A DNA stretch of 64,000 nt from Gammaproteobacteria bacterium (GTDB lineage: Bacteria > Pseudomonadota > Gammaproteobacteria > DSM-16500): positions 123,919 through 187,918 of the forward strand of contig JARLJO010000064.1 of assembly GCA_031291175.1 (NCBI GenBank), in the 5' to 3' direction. Made by a program: the position numbers and the translations under genes. Below the pieces are notes generated by a model. That model was not told the origin of the DNA and did no database searches. It saw nothing but the letters and a program-made list of their open reading frames with translations. Of the stretch, positions 1-12,487 are shown one piece after another (position 1 is the stretch's first letter; every line of letters begins with the position of its first letter).

Positions 1-918
1 CAAGACATGTTGGGTCTCTCCACAGAGCAATATTTTCATCTGGCAGAAAATATTGATGTCATCTATCACTGCGCTGCCGAAAGCAATACGATGCTAGCTT
101 ATCCTGAACTCCGTAAGAGTAATGTTTTAAGCACGGTGGAAATTATCAAATTCGCCACGCAAAGAATGGATAAACACATTCATTTTATCTCAACATTTTC
201 TGCTGTTAGCAATACCGATATGATGGGTAATTACATAGAAGATTTCCCCGTTGAAGCTGACGCCTCAAGCCTGGTGGGTGGCCTTGCATTGACAAAATGG
301 GTGGCTGAAAAATTATTATTGGACATTAAAAATCGCGGTTTGCCTGTTTCGATTTACCGTTTAAGTGACATCTTAGGACAATCTGACACGGGCATCACCA
401 ACACAAATCATAAAATTTTATTCTTAATCAAAAACTGCATTCAAACAGGATTTGCACCTCGCTGGAATGAAAGGATCAGTATGCTGCCTGTGGATTTCGT
501 GGCAAACCTTATCACAGACATATCGCAATATCAGCCTGAAGCCAGCAAAGTCTACCATATTGAAAATACGAAAGGCATGATGTGGGTGGATTTGATTGCA
601 TGGCTAAATCATTATGGATACGAAATTGAACTGATCGAAGCTAACCAATGGAAAAAATCTTTATGGGACTTAACGCCTGAAAATGCCTTATTTCCTTTGC
701 TGACGAATTATCTTTCAGTGAAAGACTTAGACCCAAAACCGAAAGCCATTATGAAAAACACGTTACGGATCTTGTCACAACTTGGCATTAGCTATCCACA
801 TATTGATAATCAGATTTTATCAAAATATTTTGATTACTTATGTCATATTGGATTTTTACCACATCCAACCAGAAAAGCGCCGCCACCTGGAATAAAAAAA
901 ACGGGATCTATTTCATGA
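1..918 (+). CDS. Thioester reductase-like (extended SDR) domain, 5' end outside the window
   Basis: The reading frame is open from base 1, so the true start lies upstream; the first ATG in the window is at 7. The translation resembles the terminal reductase domains of NRPS/PKS proteins and carboxylic acid reductases, which release a thioester-bound acyl chain with NAD(P)H. Visible landmarks are LGLSTEQYFHLAENIDVIYHCAA, a family-typical stretch, then NV.STVEI, the HFISTFSAV strand and the TKWVAEKLL helix. At the catalytic YxxxK motif (consensus YxxSKWVAE) the Tyr is replaced by Leu (CTT at 283-285), while the Lys is kept. It converges on ligA with an 8-nt gap. It could be the C-terminal part of a large synthetase or a stand-alone protein; what lies upstream decides this. 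Whether it is active is uncertain. Confidence 0.75.
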   Translation, partial: QDMLGLSTEQYFHLAENIDVIYHCAAESNTMLAYPELRKSNVLSTVEIIKFATQRMDKHIHFISTFSAVSNTDMMGNYIEDFPVEADASSLVGGLALTKWVAEKLLLDIKNRGLPVSIYRLSDILGQSDTGITNTNHKILFLIKNCIQTGFAPRWNERISMLPVDFVANLITDISQYQPEASKVYHIENTKGMMWVDLIAWLNHYGYEIELIEANQWKKSLWDLTPENALFPLLTNYLSVKDLDPKPKAIMKNTLRILSQLGISYPHIDNQILSKYFDYLCHIGFLPHPTRKAPPPGIKKTGSIS

Positions 919-926
919 CAACCAAT

Positions 927-3742
<2,816 letters not shown>

Positions 3743-3754
3743 GAAATTATCTCC

Positions 3755-6700
3755 TTATGCTCCTGCCAATGTAATTGCCTCTTCTACGTTGACACTGACC
3801 AAGCGTGACACGCCCGGCTCATGCATCGTGACCCCAATCAAATGTTTCGCCATTTCAATGGCTAATTTATTATGACTGATGAAAATAAATTGGGTTTTTT
3901 CAGACATGGTTTTAACCAACTGACAAAAACGGCCAATATTCGCATCATCTAATGGTGCGTCAACTTCATCGAGCAAGCAAAATGGTGCTGGATTCAAATG
4001 GAAGATCGAAAACACTAGCGCAATTGCTGTTAATGCTTTCTCACCACCTGATAGCAAATGAATCGTACTGTTACGCTTACCCGGAGGGCACGCCATGACA
4101 GTAATACCCGCATCCAACAAGTTCTCACCCGTCAATTCAAGATACGCTTTACCACCTGCAAAAATGGTTGGAAATAATTCTTGGAAACGGCCGTTGACCT
4201 TATCGAAAGTTTCTTTAAATTTAGCCCGTGTTTCTTTATCAATCTTAGCGATAGCGTTTTCTAAGGTAGCTAAACCTTCTTGCAAATCATTGTACTGCTT
4301 ATCCAGATATTCTTTGCGCTCAGAGCAAGTTGCATATTCTTCAATAGCAACTAAATTAATTGGGCCCAAACGCGCGATACGCTGCAATACCTGCTCAAGC
4401 TCCGCATGAAAATGCTCAGCTTGCGCATCTTCCGCTAGCGTTTGTAATATTTCTTCTAATACAACGCCTATCTCCGTCATTTGCTCCAAGAGACCTTCTG
4501 CTTTGACTTTCAAGCCTTGGCATTCGAGGCGCAATGTTTCAAGCACGTCACGGATTTTACTTATCTCACGTTCTAATGCTTGACGTCTACCTTCAATCAA
4601 ACGGGTATCTTGTTCTAATGATTCCATCGCTAAACGCGCTGAATTCAATTGGGTCTCGATACCTAAGCGATTTTCTAAGGCGACGGCCAATGCTTTTTCT
4701 TGATCAACAATGGATGAAACCGATTCCAATTCATTTTGCAAACTGGTTTTACGCTTCGCCAAGCCTGACAATTGCGTCTGCACATGGTTTGCCGTTTGCT
4801 TTAAAGAGGATTGCTGTGATTGCGTTGTTTGACTGCGAATCTGTAATTCCGATGCATGGTCTTTAGACTGATTCACTTTATCGCGTGCAGCTTGTAACGT
4901 TGCGCGAGTCTGTTCACGTTCATGCATTAAGGATTCGCGTTTTTCGGTTTGCTGCTCTAAATGAGCCATGGCATTTTGCCAACTTGAACGAGCAGTCGCG
5001 AGGTCAGCTTGTGTATCTTCGAGCTGACCTGTGCATTCATCTAATTCAGACACAATACGGTCAGCGCGGGTTTTTAATTCCGCCAAACGCTCACGCTTCA
5101 CTTTCACTCGCGCTTCTATTTCTGCCGCTTGCGCGTGTGATTGATTGGCTGTGCGTTGTAATTGTTCACGCTGTTGTTCTAACGTTTTGAGTGTATCGCG
5201 AGCCTGCTCTAATTCTTCTTCGAGTGACTCTTGGGCAAGCGTTTTATGCTCGATTTGTAGCCCTAACTGTTTCAACTCTTGTTCACGCTGAAAAATACCC
5301 GCTGCCGGATTTTCATCACGGGATAAGCGTAGCCAAGTTGCGCTTAACCAAATACCCTCAGGCGTAATGACAGACTCATTCGTGTCCAGGGTTTCAGACA
5401 GCTTTAATGCTTCTTCTAGTGTATCGGCAACATAAATACCGGATAAAATCGAATCCAACGACCATTCCGATTTTATTTTGCTGAGTAAGGAGGTGGCTTT
5501 ATGTGTGGTTGCTGCGGATTTGGTTTGTGTGGCAAATAAAGACAAGCTGCCTTCTTTGAGATCGCTCGCATGGGCTGCGACATCCGCAATGTTATCAACA
5601 CAAACAGCTTGCAGACTGGCACCCAATACTTTTTCAACCGCGCATTCCCAACCTGATTGCACTTCTACGCCTTGCGCCAAGCGTGGATTTTGGTCTAATT
5701 CATGCTGCGATAACCATTGCACCAAGCGATCGTTGCGCTGCCCCAAGGCGGTTTGTTGCAATGCTTCCAGGGAGGCTTGTTGACCACGGAGTTTCTGTAA
5801 TTCACTGCGTGTCTTATCCAATTGCACGTTACATTGCTGTTGAGTTGCTTGCAATGTGGTTAGGTTTTCGCGAATGTCTTCAAGCTGGATAGTTTGTTCT
5901 TCTGTTGAGGCATGAGACTCAATCAATTGTTCCGATAAAGCTTCTAACTCTTTTTCTAGATCGGCAAAATTAAATTGTTCTTGTTCTTGCGCTAACTTCG
6001 CCAAGCTTTGCTTCAACGAAATGAGTTTTTGTTCTAAATGCTGAATACGGGTTTGCTCAACTTGGGCCGTTTGCGTTGTTTTTGCCGCAAACTGATTAAA
6101 CTCATCCCAATTGGCTTGCCACACTTGTGTTGATTCTTCGGCTGTCGCAAGATCACGTACGGCACCGGCTGTCACCGCATTGGCTTCACGTAATGCTGGC
6201 TCTAATTCAGCGCCCTCAGTTGCGAGCTCTTCTAGCTGGTCTTCTAATTCTTGTAATTGCTCAACAGCGGTTCGCCAATCTTTGTCGACTTGCTCTAAAT
6301 CCATTTGCCATTGACGTTGACGCTCTTGATGATGGCGAATGTCTTGCTCCATGCGAGTAATATCATTACCGCTCGCATAATAACGACGCTGCACTTCATG
6401 AAAAGATTCGCTGGCTAACTGTTGTTCGTGACGCTTGCCTTCCAAGGTACTATCGATTTCACCCAGTTCTGCGTGACGTGCTTCTACGCCAGTTTCTTGC
6501 TGCTGAACCTGTAAAGTATATTGGACTAAACGAGCATCAATCTGGCGCCATTGCACGGCATACCATTGCGAGCGCAGAGTACGCTCTTCTTCTTTTAGGA
6601 TTTTAAAACGCTCAGCAGATCCGGCTTGACGCTTCAAGGTACCCAATTGTTTATCCAATTCGGTGCGCAGGTCATTTAAACGATCTAAATTCTCTTTGGT

Positions 6701-7258
6701 GTGCTGAATGCGGTTCTCTGTCTCACGACGACGTTCTTTGTACTTGGAAATACCAGCTGCTTCTTCCAAGAAAACACGCATCTCTTCTGGTCTCGCTTCA
6801 ATTAAGCGAGAAATGGTATTTTGACCAATAATGGAATAACTACGAGGACCTAAACCGGTGCCAAGAAAAATATCAATAATGTCACGACGTCTGCAACGCG
6901 CACCATTTAAAAAGTAACCCGAATCCGAACCACGGTTAATCACGCGCTTAATTGAAATTTCGGCATAATTACTGTATTCGCCACCGAGGGTACCGTCTTG
7001 GTTATCAAAAACCAACTCTACAGAAGCTTGCCCAATGGGTTTACGAGTACTGGAACCATTGAAAATAACGTCAGTTAATAATTCACCACGCAACTGCTTT
7101 GCCGAGCTTTCACCCATCACCCAGGTGATTGCGTCAATAATATTCGATTTGCCGCAACCGTTAGGACCGACAACGGCGACCAAATTACTGGGAAGCTGGA
7201 CGGAGGTCGGGTCTACAAAGGACTTAAAGCCTGAGAGTTTAATTTTATTTAGTTGCAT
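3755..7258 (-). CDS. smc: Chromosome segregation ATPase SMC
   Basis: A structural-maintenance-of-chromosomes ATPase of 1167 aa that compacts and segregates the nucleoid, normally with ScpA and ScpB. The Walker A motif GPNGCGKS is at residues 31-38. Two long coiled-coil arms flank a hinge region around residues 500-640. The C-terminal head has the LLSGGEKALTAIAL signature and the Walker B LLDEVDAPLDDAN. The Gln/Glu-rich arms match the family. The start is preceded by AGAGGA and is the first gene of smc-zipA-ligA; its promoter must lie in the 151-bp divergent region shared with the histidine kinase at 7410. Confidence 0.97.
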   Translation of the reverse strand: MQLNKIKLSGFKSFVDPTSVQLPSNLVAVVGPNGCGKSNIIDAITWVMGESSAKQLRGELLTDVIFNGSSTRKPIGQASVELVFDNQDGTLGGEYSNYAEISIKRVINRGSDSGYFLNGARCRRRDIIDIFLGTGLGPRSYSIIGQNTISRLIEARPEEMRVFLEEAAGISKYKERRRETENRIQHTKENLDRLNDLRTELDKQLGTLKRQAGSAERFKILKEEERTLRSQWYAVQWRQIDARLVQYTLQVQQQETGVEARHAELGEIDSTLEGKRHEQQLASESFHEVQRRYYASGNDITRMEQDIRHHQERQRQWQMDLEQVDKDWRTAVEQLQELEDQLEELATEGAELEPALREANAVTAGAVRDLATAEESTQVWQANWDEFNQFAAKTTQTAQVEQTRIQHLEQKLISLKQSLAKLAQEQEQFNFADLEKELEALSEQLIESHASTEEQTIQLEDIRENLTTLQATQQQCNVQLDKTRSELQKLRGQQASLEALQQTALGQRNDRLVQWLSQHELDQNPRLAQGVEVQSGWECAVEKVLGASLQAVCVDNIADVAAHASDLKEGSLSLFATQTKSAATTHKATSLLSKIKSEWSLDSILSGIYVADTLEEALKLSETLDTNESVITPEGIWLSATWLRLSRDENPAAGIFQREQELKQLGLQIEHKTLAQESLEEELEQARDTLKTLEQQREQLQRTANQSHAQAAEIEARVKVKRERLAELKTRADRIVSELDECTGQLEDTQADLATARSSWQNAMAHLEQQTEKRESLMHEREQTRATLQAARDKVNQSKDHASELQIRSQTTQSQQSSLKQTANHVQTQLSGLAKRKTSLQNELESVSSIVDQEKALAVALENRLGIETQLNSARLAMESLEQDTRLIEGRRQALEREISKIRDVLETLRLECQGLKVKAEGLLEQMTEIGVVLEEILQTLAEDAQAEHFHAELEQVLQRIARLGPINLVAIEEYATCSERKEYLDKQYNDLQEGLATLENAIAKIDKETRAKFKETFDKVNGRFQELFPTIFAGGKAYLELTGENLLDAGITVMACPPGKRNSTIHLLSGGEKALTAIALVFSIFHLNPAPFCLLDEVDAPLDDANIGRFCQLVKTMSEKTQFIFISHNKLAIEMAKHLIGVTMHEPGVSRLVSVNVEEAITLAGA

Positions 7259-7409
7259 AATCTTCCTCTAGTATCCCTATTGACGACGGGGCTATTTTAT
7301 CCCGAGTCCCAGTCATGGGATCGGTAATCCAATTGAATGCTCGATAGATTCAATCCGATAAATCCATTAAACTATGACTATCTTCCTATCCTTCAATTGA
7401 AGGTCTGCT

Positions 7410-8642
7410 ATGAGACTTTGGCCAAATCTTAGGTCTAAAAGCTTAGACAGCTCAAAGTCCTTTCTACCCGGACAATGGCTATTTTATCTATTTGCCGCCA
7501 TTGGGGTAATCCTCTCATTGTCGATCTATATTGTTAGCTTACATGTTCATATAAAACATGTACATACAGCACTCTTCAACCTCGACAACTTGACCACTCA
7601 GTCCAATACAGAAATTGTGCCTAGAATATCAGTTTTACCAGTATCGGCCAAGCACTATGCTGATGATTATTCAGTTAGTCTTTACGATCAGTGGGAATAC
7701 GAGCCGGATGAAATCGAAACTCAATTGTTTTATCTGGTACCGGTATTAGGCGTTCTCATCATTATTTTGTTTATTATGGCAATGCGGCTGGTTCGTATAG
7801 CCAGAGCAAATGTTAGAACCCTAGACCAAACCAATCAAACTCTAAAGCGGGAAATCAGTGACCGCATGCAGGCGGAAGATACCAAACAAAAGCTCGAAAA
7901 AGCTTTATTACAGGGCCAAAAATTACAAGCTATTGGCACGCTGGCAGGCGGGATCGCCCATGATTTTAATAATATTTTATACGCCATCATTGGCTATGTA
8001 GAAATGGCTCAAGACGACGTTGAAAAGAACAGTTTAGTTTATAAAAATCTAGGCAAAGTGCTGGAAGCTTCCCATCGAGGTCGGGAACTCATCGCCAGAA
8101 TTTTAGCCTTTAGCCGACGACAACAACACCACGAATTAAAACCCCTCTCCCTAAAAACCACCATAGAAAATGTCTTATCACTACTAAAACCGACGATTCC
8201 TTCCAGTGTCACCATTGAATACCAGGTCGACACTCACAATGAGTGCGCCATCATGGGAGACCAGACCCAAATTCATCAAATCATCGTCAACCTGGTCAAT
8301 AATGCGGTAGATGCCATGGATGGCGATGGCTTGATTCAAATTCACTTAAGCCAAGTGACGGCAAGCGATCCGGCATTCCATTTATTTCCTCAGCTTCGCC
8401 CGCGAAATTACTGTAAAATAGAAGTTATTGATACCGGATACGGCATGGAACAGAGCACAATAGAACGTATATTTGAGCCATTTTTTACAACCAAAGAGGT
8501 CGGCAAAGGCACAGGCCTTGGGCTCGCTACCGTTCACGGGATTGTGAAAGAACACGATGGCGAAATTTTTGTTACCAGTCAATTAGGTACAGGATCAACA
8601 TTTATTATATTTCTACCGGAATATTCACCGTTACAAAGCTAA
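7410..8642 (+). CDS. Membrane sensor histidine kinase (HDFNN class)
   Basis: A 410-aa inner-membrane kinase. A first membrane helix is at about 22-44 and a second at about 107-127, enclosing a periplasmic stretch of about 60 residues. A short coiled coil then leads to a HisKA-type domain with GTLAGGIAHDFNNIL (phospho-acceptor His at about residue 184) and an HATPase domain with N, DTGYGMEQ and GTGLGLATVHG motifs. The HDFNN variant is typical of kinases that work with hybrid or receiver-only partners. The neighbouring gene, 14 nt downstream, is a single-domain receiver and is the likely partner. The signal sensed is unknown. It is transcribed divergently from smc. Confidence 0.9.
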   Translation: MRLWPNLRSKSLDSSKSFLPGQWLFYLFAAIGVILSLSIYIVSLHVHIKHVHTALFNLDNLTTQSNTEIVPRISVLPVSAKHYADDYSVSLYDQWEYEPDEIETQLFYLVPVLGVLIIILFIMAMRLVRIARANVRTLDQTNQTLKREISDRMQAEDTKQKLEKALLQGQKLQAIGTLAGGIAHDFNNILYAIIGYVEMAQDDVEKNSLVYKNLGKVLEASHRGRELIARILAFSRRQQHHELKPLSLKTTIENVLSLLKPTIPSSVTIEYQVDTHNECAIMGDQTQIHQIIVNLVNNAVDAMDGDGLIQIHLSQVTASDPAFHLFPQLRPRNYCKIEVIDTGYGMEQSTIERIFEPFFTTKEVGKGTGLGLATVHGIVKEHDGEIFVTSQLGTGSTFIIFLPEYSPLQS

Positions 8643-8656
8643 AGAGGAGCACATGA

Positions 8657-9043
8657 ATGGCTAAAATTTTATTGGTGGAAGACGACAACCTAGTCAGAGA
8701 CATGTTAGTTCAAGTGCTTCAACGCGCCTCACATGAAGTGGAAAGCGCCGCGAACGGCGAAGAAGCCACTGAGCTTCTGAAAAAGATCAAGCCGGATATC
8801 ATGGTAACCGATATCATCATGCCGAAAAAAAGTGGGATCACTTTAATATCAGAGGTGAGAAACCAGCATCCCAATATGGAAATCATTGCGATCTCGGGCG
8901 GTGGACGCCTGGACCCGACAGGTTATCTCGACTTATCCGAATCCTTAGGCGCTAGCGTTTCCTTTGAAAAACCAGTGGATAAATCGGCATTGTTAATGGC
9001 GATTGATTTGCTACTGCATGGCAAAAAGGAAAATGCTTCTTAA
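8657..9043 (+). CDS. Single-domain response regulator (CheY-like receiver)
   Basis: 128 aa comprising only a receiver domain: acidic pair ED at 8-10, phospho-acceptor Asp at residue 52 (VTDIIMP), conserved Ser at about 80 and Lys at 105 (EKP). There is no DNA-binding or enzymatic output domain, so it probably acts by protein contact or as a phosphate sink or relay for the kinase just upstream. The ATG at 8657 is favoured over the out-of-frame ATG at 8653, because it gives the receiver frame and follows the ribosome site AGAGGAG at 8643-8649. Its stop overlaps the comEC stop by 4 nt on the opposite strand, leaving no room for a terminator between them. Confidence 0.9.
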   Translation: MAKILLVEDDNLVRDMLVQVLQRASHEVESAANGEEATELLKKIKPDIMVTDIIMPKKSGITLISEVRNQHPNMEIIAISGGGRLDPTGYLDLSESLGASVSFEKPVDKSALLMAIDLLLHGKKENAS

Positions 9044-11346
9044 ATGGCATTGTTCCAATAGTGTAGGTGCTGCGCTCGGTATAAATCAGGCAACGCAATA
9101 GTGTCATCGGCATTTATATGAAATTGAATAGCGCCTGTGCGCGCTGTTTCATAAGCACTGACATTCAAATGACGATATTTTTCTACGACTAATTGATGCG
9201 GAAAATGATAACGATTGCGGTATCCCACTGCAAACAAGACATAATTGGGATGCACAGCTTCAATGAAACTCTCTAAACCGGATGTTTTACTCCCATGATG
9301 CGGAGCCACTAAAATATCCGCAGATAACTCACTGCGCTGATTGGCAACCAATTCTTTTTCTGCCCATTTTTCTATATCTCCAGTTAATAAAATATGTCGC
9401 TTGCCAATGGTGACACGCAAGACACAGGAACTATCATTATCCAGATTTAAATTTTCTGCTGTGGGATAGATAAAAGAAAAATCCACACCATCCCAGCGCC
9501 ATGACATTCCTCTCAAGCAATAATTGGCGTTAGGCAGCTTTTCTGGAACACTGGTTTTAATCGACAAAACAGGAAACTGACCAATCACTGCATTGGCGCC
9601 CCCGATATGATCGTTATCACCATGACTAATCACCATCATATCAATTTGTTTAGCGCCAATAGCATGAAGAAAAGGCACCACGACACTTTCACCCATATCG
9701 TAGGTCGTACTGAGCCTAGGTCCTGCATCATAAACCAAGACATGTTTTTCTGTTTGCAAAACAACAGCAAGTCCCTGCCCTACATCCAGAACACTTAACC
9801 ATGCCTCACCCATTTTGGGCGCATGGGGTTTAAATAATATTAAGGGTAAAAGCCAGATTAAACCCAGATACCGACCGGGAAAACCGATAGGCGATAATAG
9901 AAAAAGAATACCCACTAAAGCGGCAAGCAATATCCAATGGCTCGGCACCATCTGATACCAGACCATTCCTGGCACGTGAGAAAGCCAAGCCAAAATAGAC
10001 CATAACACATTTAAAATTTTATCTGCCAATCCCAATATCACGCCACCCGCTTTGGCAGAAAAAAATAAGGTGAAACAGCCAATAAAACATAATGGCACCA
10101 CAATGAATCCGACCCAGGGAATAGCAATTGAATTAGCGACAAAAGAAATAAACGAAAACTGTTGAAACAACCAAATACTTAAAGGTAATAAGCCAATAGC
10201 AATAACCCATTGTATTCTTCCCCACTTCCACCAAAGACCACCGGGAGCGAGGCGCCCTCCTACGCCATAAATAATTAATGCAACCGATCCAAATGATAAC
10301 CAAAAGCTTTCGGTCAATACACTTAAGGGATTCCATAATAATACACACAAGAGCGCGGTACTCCATGCATGCCATGAGGCAATATTGCGCCTTTGTAAAA
10401 GCGTAATCAAAAATACTGACAGCATCAGACAGGCGCGCTGCGTTGGAATGGAAAAACCTGCCATTGCGCTATAGGTGAGCGCCATGATTAACGCAGCAAT
10501 GGCCCCGGCGTGCACTGCTGGCAATATTAAAGTTAGCCTGGGTATTCGCCGCCAGACAAAAGCCACTATAAAATGCGCAAATGCTGCCATAAATCCAATG
10601 TGTAAACCTGCAATGGCCATCAGATGATTCGTTCCGGTGTTACGTAATACCTGCCAATCGGCTTGATTAATATCATGACGCTCGCCAATTGTCAGTGCTG
10701 TGATCCATTGAGAGGTATTACTAGCCGCTAAATTGACGGCCATCTTTTCTTTTAAAAATTCTCGCACCCTATCAATTGAATATCGATACCAGTGACTACT
10801 GAGGTGCATGCTGGGAAATTTCGTTACCACATAGCCATTGGCTCGTATTCCTTCCTGGAGAGCAAATGCTTCGTAATCAAATCCACCGGGATTTAAGGTT
10901 CCATAGGTTTTTTTTAAATGAACGACAAAGCGCCATCCATCTCCAACATGTAGGGTTTCTTTTTCGTTTCGCCATGTCAGTCTTATCTTGCTATGGCATT
11001 TTATTTTTTTATTTTCATATTGCAGCTCCTTTAAAGCAAAAAGGAATGAAGTGCCACGAATATTTTTATCAGGAATGGATGCGATATAACCACTGGCTGA
11101 AAGGGGCTTGCCTTCCCAATTTTCATCTAGTTGCCATGCACTTTGAAAATGCGCGAACCATAAACACCAGGTAAAACCTAGTACCATCGCCATAGGTAAA
11201 CGGAATAAAAAAATAGATTTCCCACCCCATAGAAACCACACCGAATAAATTGAAATCAGTATAACTACCCAGTAAGACGCAGGTAAAATCTGAAAGGGTT
11301 GTAATAATAATACGCCACATAAAAACGCCAAAGTCCATGACCGCAT
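9040..11346 (-). CDS. comEC: DNA uptake channel ComEC/Rec2
   Basis: A polytopic inner-membrane protein that forms the channel carrying single-stranded DNA into the cytoplasm during natural transformation. It has an N-terminal pair of membrane helices and an OB-like domain (to about residue 170), then the competence domain with many membrane helices (about 205-490), and a C-terminal metallo-beta-lactamase-like domain with SHGDNDHIGG and a later HHGSKTSG motif. The frame can be extended to a TTG at 11385, but the ATG at 11346 is preceded by AAAGGA at good spacing and gives the usual MRSWTLA N-terminus (768 aa). Together with the minor pilins at 45-47 kb it suggests transformability. Confidence 0.9.
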   Translation of the reverse strand: MRSWTLAFLCGVLLLQPFQILPASYWVVILISIYSVWFLWGGKSIFLFRLPMAMVLGFTWCLWFAHFQSAWQLDENWEGKPLSASGYIASIPDKNIRGTSFLFALKELQYENKKIKCHSKIRLTWRNEKETLHVGDGWRFVVHLKKTYGTLNPGGFDYEAFALQEGIRANGYVVTKFPSMHLSSHWYRYSIDRVREFLKEKMAVNLAASNTSQWITALTIGERHDINQADWQVLRNTGTNHLMAIAGLHIGFMAAFAHFIVAFVWRRIPRLTLILPAVHAGAIAALIMALTYSAMAGFSIPTQRACLMLSVFLITLLQRRNIASWHAWSTALLCVLLWNPLSVLTESFWLSFGSVALIIYGVGGRLAPGGLWWKWGRIQWVIAIGLLPLSIWLFQQFSFISFVANSIAIPWVGFIVVPLCFIGCFTLFFSAKAGGVILGLADKILNVLWSILAWLSHVPGMVWYQMVPSHWILLAALVGILFLLSPIGFPGRYLGLIWLLPLILFKPHAPKMGEAWLSVLDVGQGLAVVLQTEKHVLVYDAGPRLSTTYDMGESVVVPFLHAIGAKQIDMMVISHGDNDHIGGANAVIGQFPVLSIKTSVPEKLPNANYCLRGMSWRWDGVDFSFIYPTAENLNLDNDSSCVLRVTIGKRHILLTGDIEKWAEKELVANQRSELSADILVAPHHGSKTSGLESFIEAVHPNYVLFAVGYRNRYHFPHQLVVEKYRHLNVSAYETARTGAIQFHINADDTIALPDLYRAQHLHYWNNAI

Positions 11347-11444
11347 AGGATATCCTTTGAATGAATTGAAATAAGTTGTGCACAAGGAAAGGAGATAGGG
11401 AATAAATCAAATAGAGGGGAAATGTATAGCGCAAAAAGCTAAAT

Positions 11445-11535
11445 TGACTGGGGTCCTGTCAGAGTAGGTTTACTTTTTTCGTGCTCATAAATTCCGCGCG
11501 TAAAAAGCAAACCTACCCTGCGACCCCGTTTTTTT
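11445..11535. repeat. Palindromic dispersed repeat, copy 1
   Basis: A 91-bp element starting TGACTGGGGTCCTGTCAG and ending ACCCCGTTTTTTT. Its arms GTAGGTTTACTTTTTT and AAAAAGCAAACCTAC form a long hairpin with one A/C mismatch around a GC-rich loop. Near-identical copies are at 27921-28010 and 62646-62736, and a left-end fragment is at 63794-63814. It lies between the 3' end of the membrane-protein gene (minus) and the 5' side of comEC. It resembles a REP/MITE-type element and could also terminate transcription in either direction. Confidence 0.85.
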
Positions 11536-11539
11536 AAAA

Positions 11540-11565
11540 TTCACTTCCACGACAGTGGAAGTGAA
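11540..11565. terminator. Perfect hairpin next to repeat copy 1, possible terminator
   Basis: TTCACTTCCAC pairs perfectly with GTGGAAGTGAA over 11 bp with a 4-nt loop. Read on the minus strand it lies 54 nt past the stop of the gene ending at 11619 and is followed by a short T-rich stretch. A related hairpin with a compensatory base-pair change flanks repeat copy 3 at 62739-62763, so it may belong to the mobile repeat and not be a dedicated terminator. Confidence 0.55.
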
Positions 11566-11618
11566 TAACAATACTGACATAAACATAAATCTAGTTAGCT
11601 GAGTATTATTACCCAGTT

Positions 11619-12209
11619 TTAAGCAGCTTCTACCGCAACAAACGAATAACGCTTCATGATAATTAACAGCGTCATTCCCGAATCAAACAAAAGAAAGTAA
11701 ACTGGATAAAGCATATTTTTATTTTGTAACAAAACAGCTACCAAAGAAAAAGCACTCGCTAATGCAAATAAAAACCAAAAAGATAAATTTTCCGCATACG
11801 GATTACGCCAAGTTTTTTTATATGTAGGAATGCCACTAATAAAATGCGTTAAAAGCCCCGTTGAAAGTGCCACTAACTTGATGGGGATCATCAGGTAACA
11901 AATTAACGCGATACAAGCACCGACAATAGCAACCACATCGGAGCGCTTAAATTCAATATAACCATAACGCAGAGAAAGTAGAAAAATAACAGCAGATCCA
12001 ATCGTCCCCGCCAACGCCAAAAATATCCCACTGCCCGCACCCATTTTATAATAACTTAATAAATTGGTGATGGATAAAATCAGCCAAAAAAAGCGGCTGA
12101 TCATACTCGGATGCGCTGGCCCACGCACGATGCCAATGGCACCACAAACATACGAAAGCATTGCAAAAAAGAAACTGATCCATCCTAAAGTTAAGATAAT
12201 TTGATTCAT
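11619..12209 (-). CDS. Polytopic membrane protein of unknown function
   Basis: 196 aa with about six hydrophobic segments (about 5-28, 40-55, 60-82, 90-112, 113-133, 145-165, 168-185), so an integral inner-membrane protein. The stretch GIPTYKKTWRNPYAENLSFW before a membrane helix is reminiscent of PQ-loop/SWEET-type transporter repeats, but the match is weak and I do not assign that family. It is a single gene with no obvious operon partner, followed by hairpins and palindromic repeat copy 1. Upstream there are about 280 bp to the next gene. Confidence 0.75.
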   Translation of the reverse strand: MNQIILTLGWISFFFAMLSYVCGAIGIVRGPAHPSMISRFFWLILSITNLLSYYKMGAGSGIFLALAGTIGSAVIFLLSLRYGYIEFKRSDVVAIVGACIALICYLMIPIKLVALSTGLLTHFISGIPTYKKTWRNPYAENLSFWFLFALASAFSLVAVLLQNKNMLYPVYFLLFDSGMTLLIIMKRYSFVAVEAA

Positions 12210-12432
12210 AAGTGTTCCTGCTTTTTAGAAAGCGATGCCGAGTAAAGACCAACGCTGTGATAAACGCTGCGTACAAAAAGAGCTGAAATTATAGACTTAA
12301 ATGTAGATAAACACCACTGATTCGCACGCTGAAATTGAGATTATTTTGCAGAATGTAGGAACAATAGATCGGCGTCCAACACTTAATGAGTCGTATAGAA
12401 AAATTCATCATTATTCAAATGTTTAAAGCAGA

Positions 12433-12461
12433 TAAAAACATGCGCCATTAACAAATGGCGC
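12433..12461 (-). terminator. Intrinsic terminator of the gene at 12488-12973
   Basis: GCGCCATT (12442-12449) and AATGGCGC (12454-12461) form an 8-bp GC-rich hairpin. On the minus strand it is followed by a GTTTTTAT run and lies 27 nt beyond the stop of the upstream gene, the arrangement of a rho-independent terminator. The rest of 12210-12487 shows no gene. Confidence 0.7.
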
Positions 12462-12487
12462 TATCATAATTACTTTATCAAACCATC

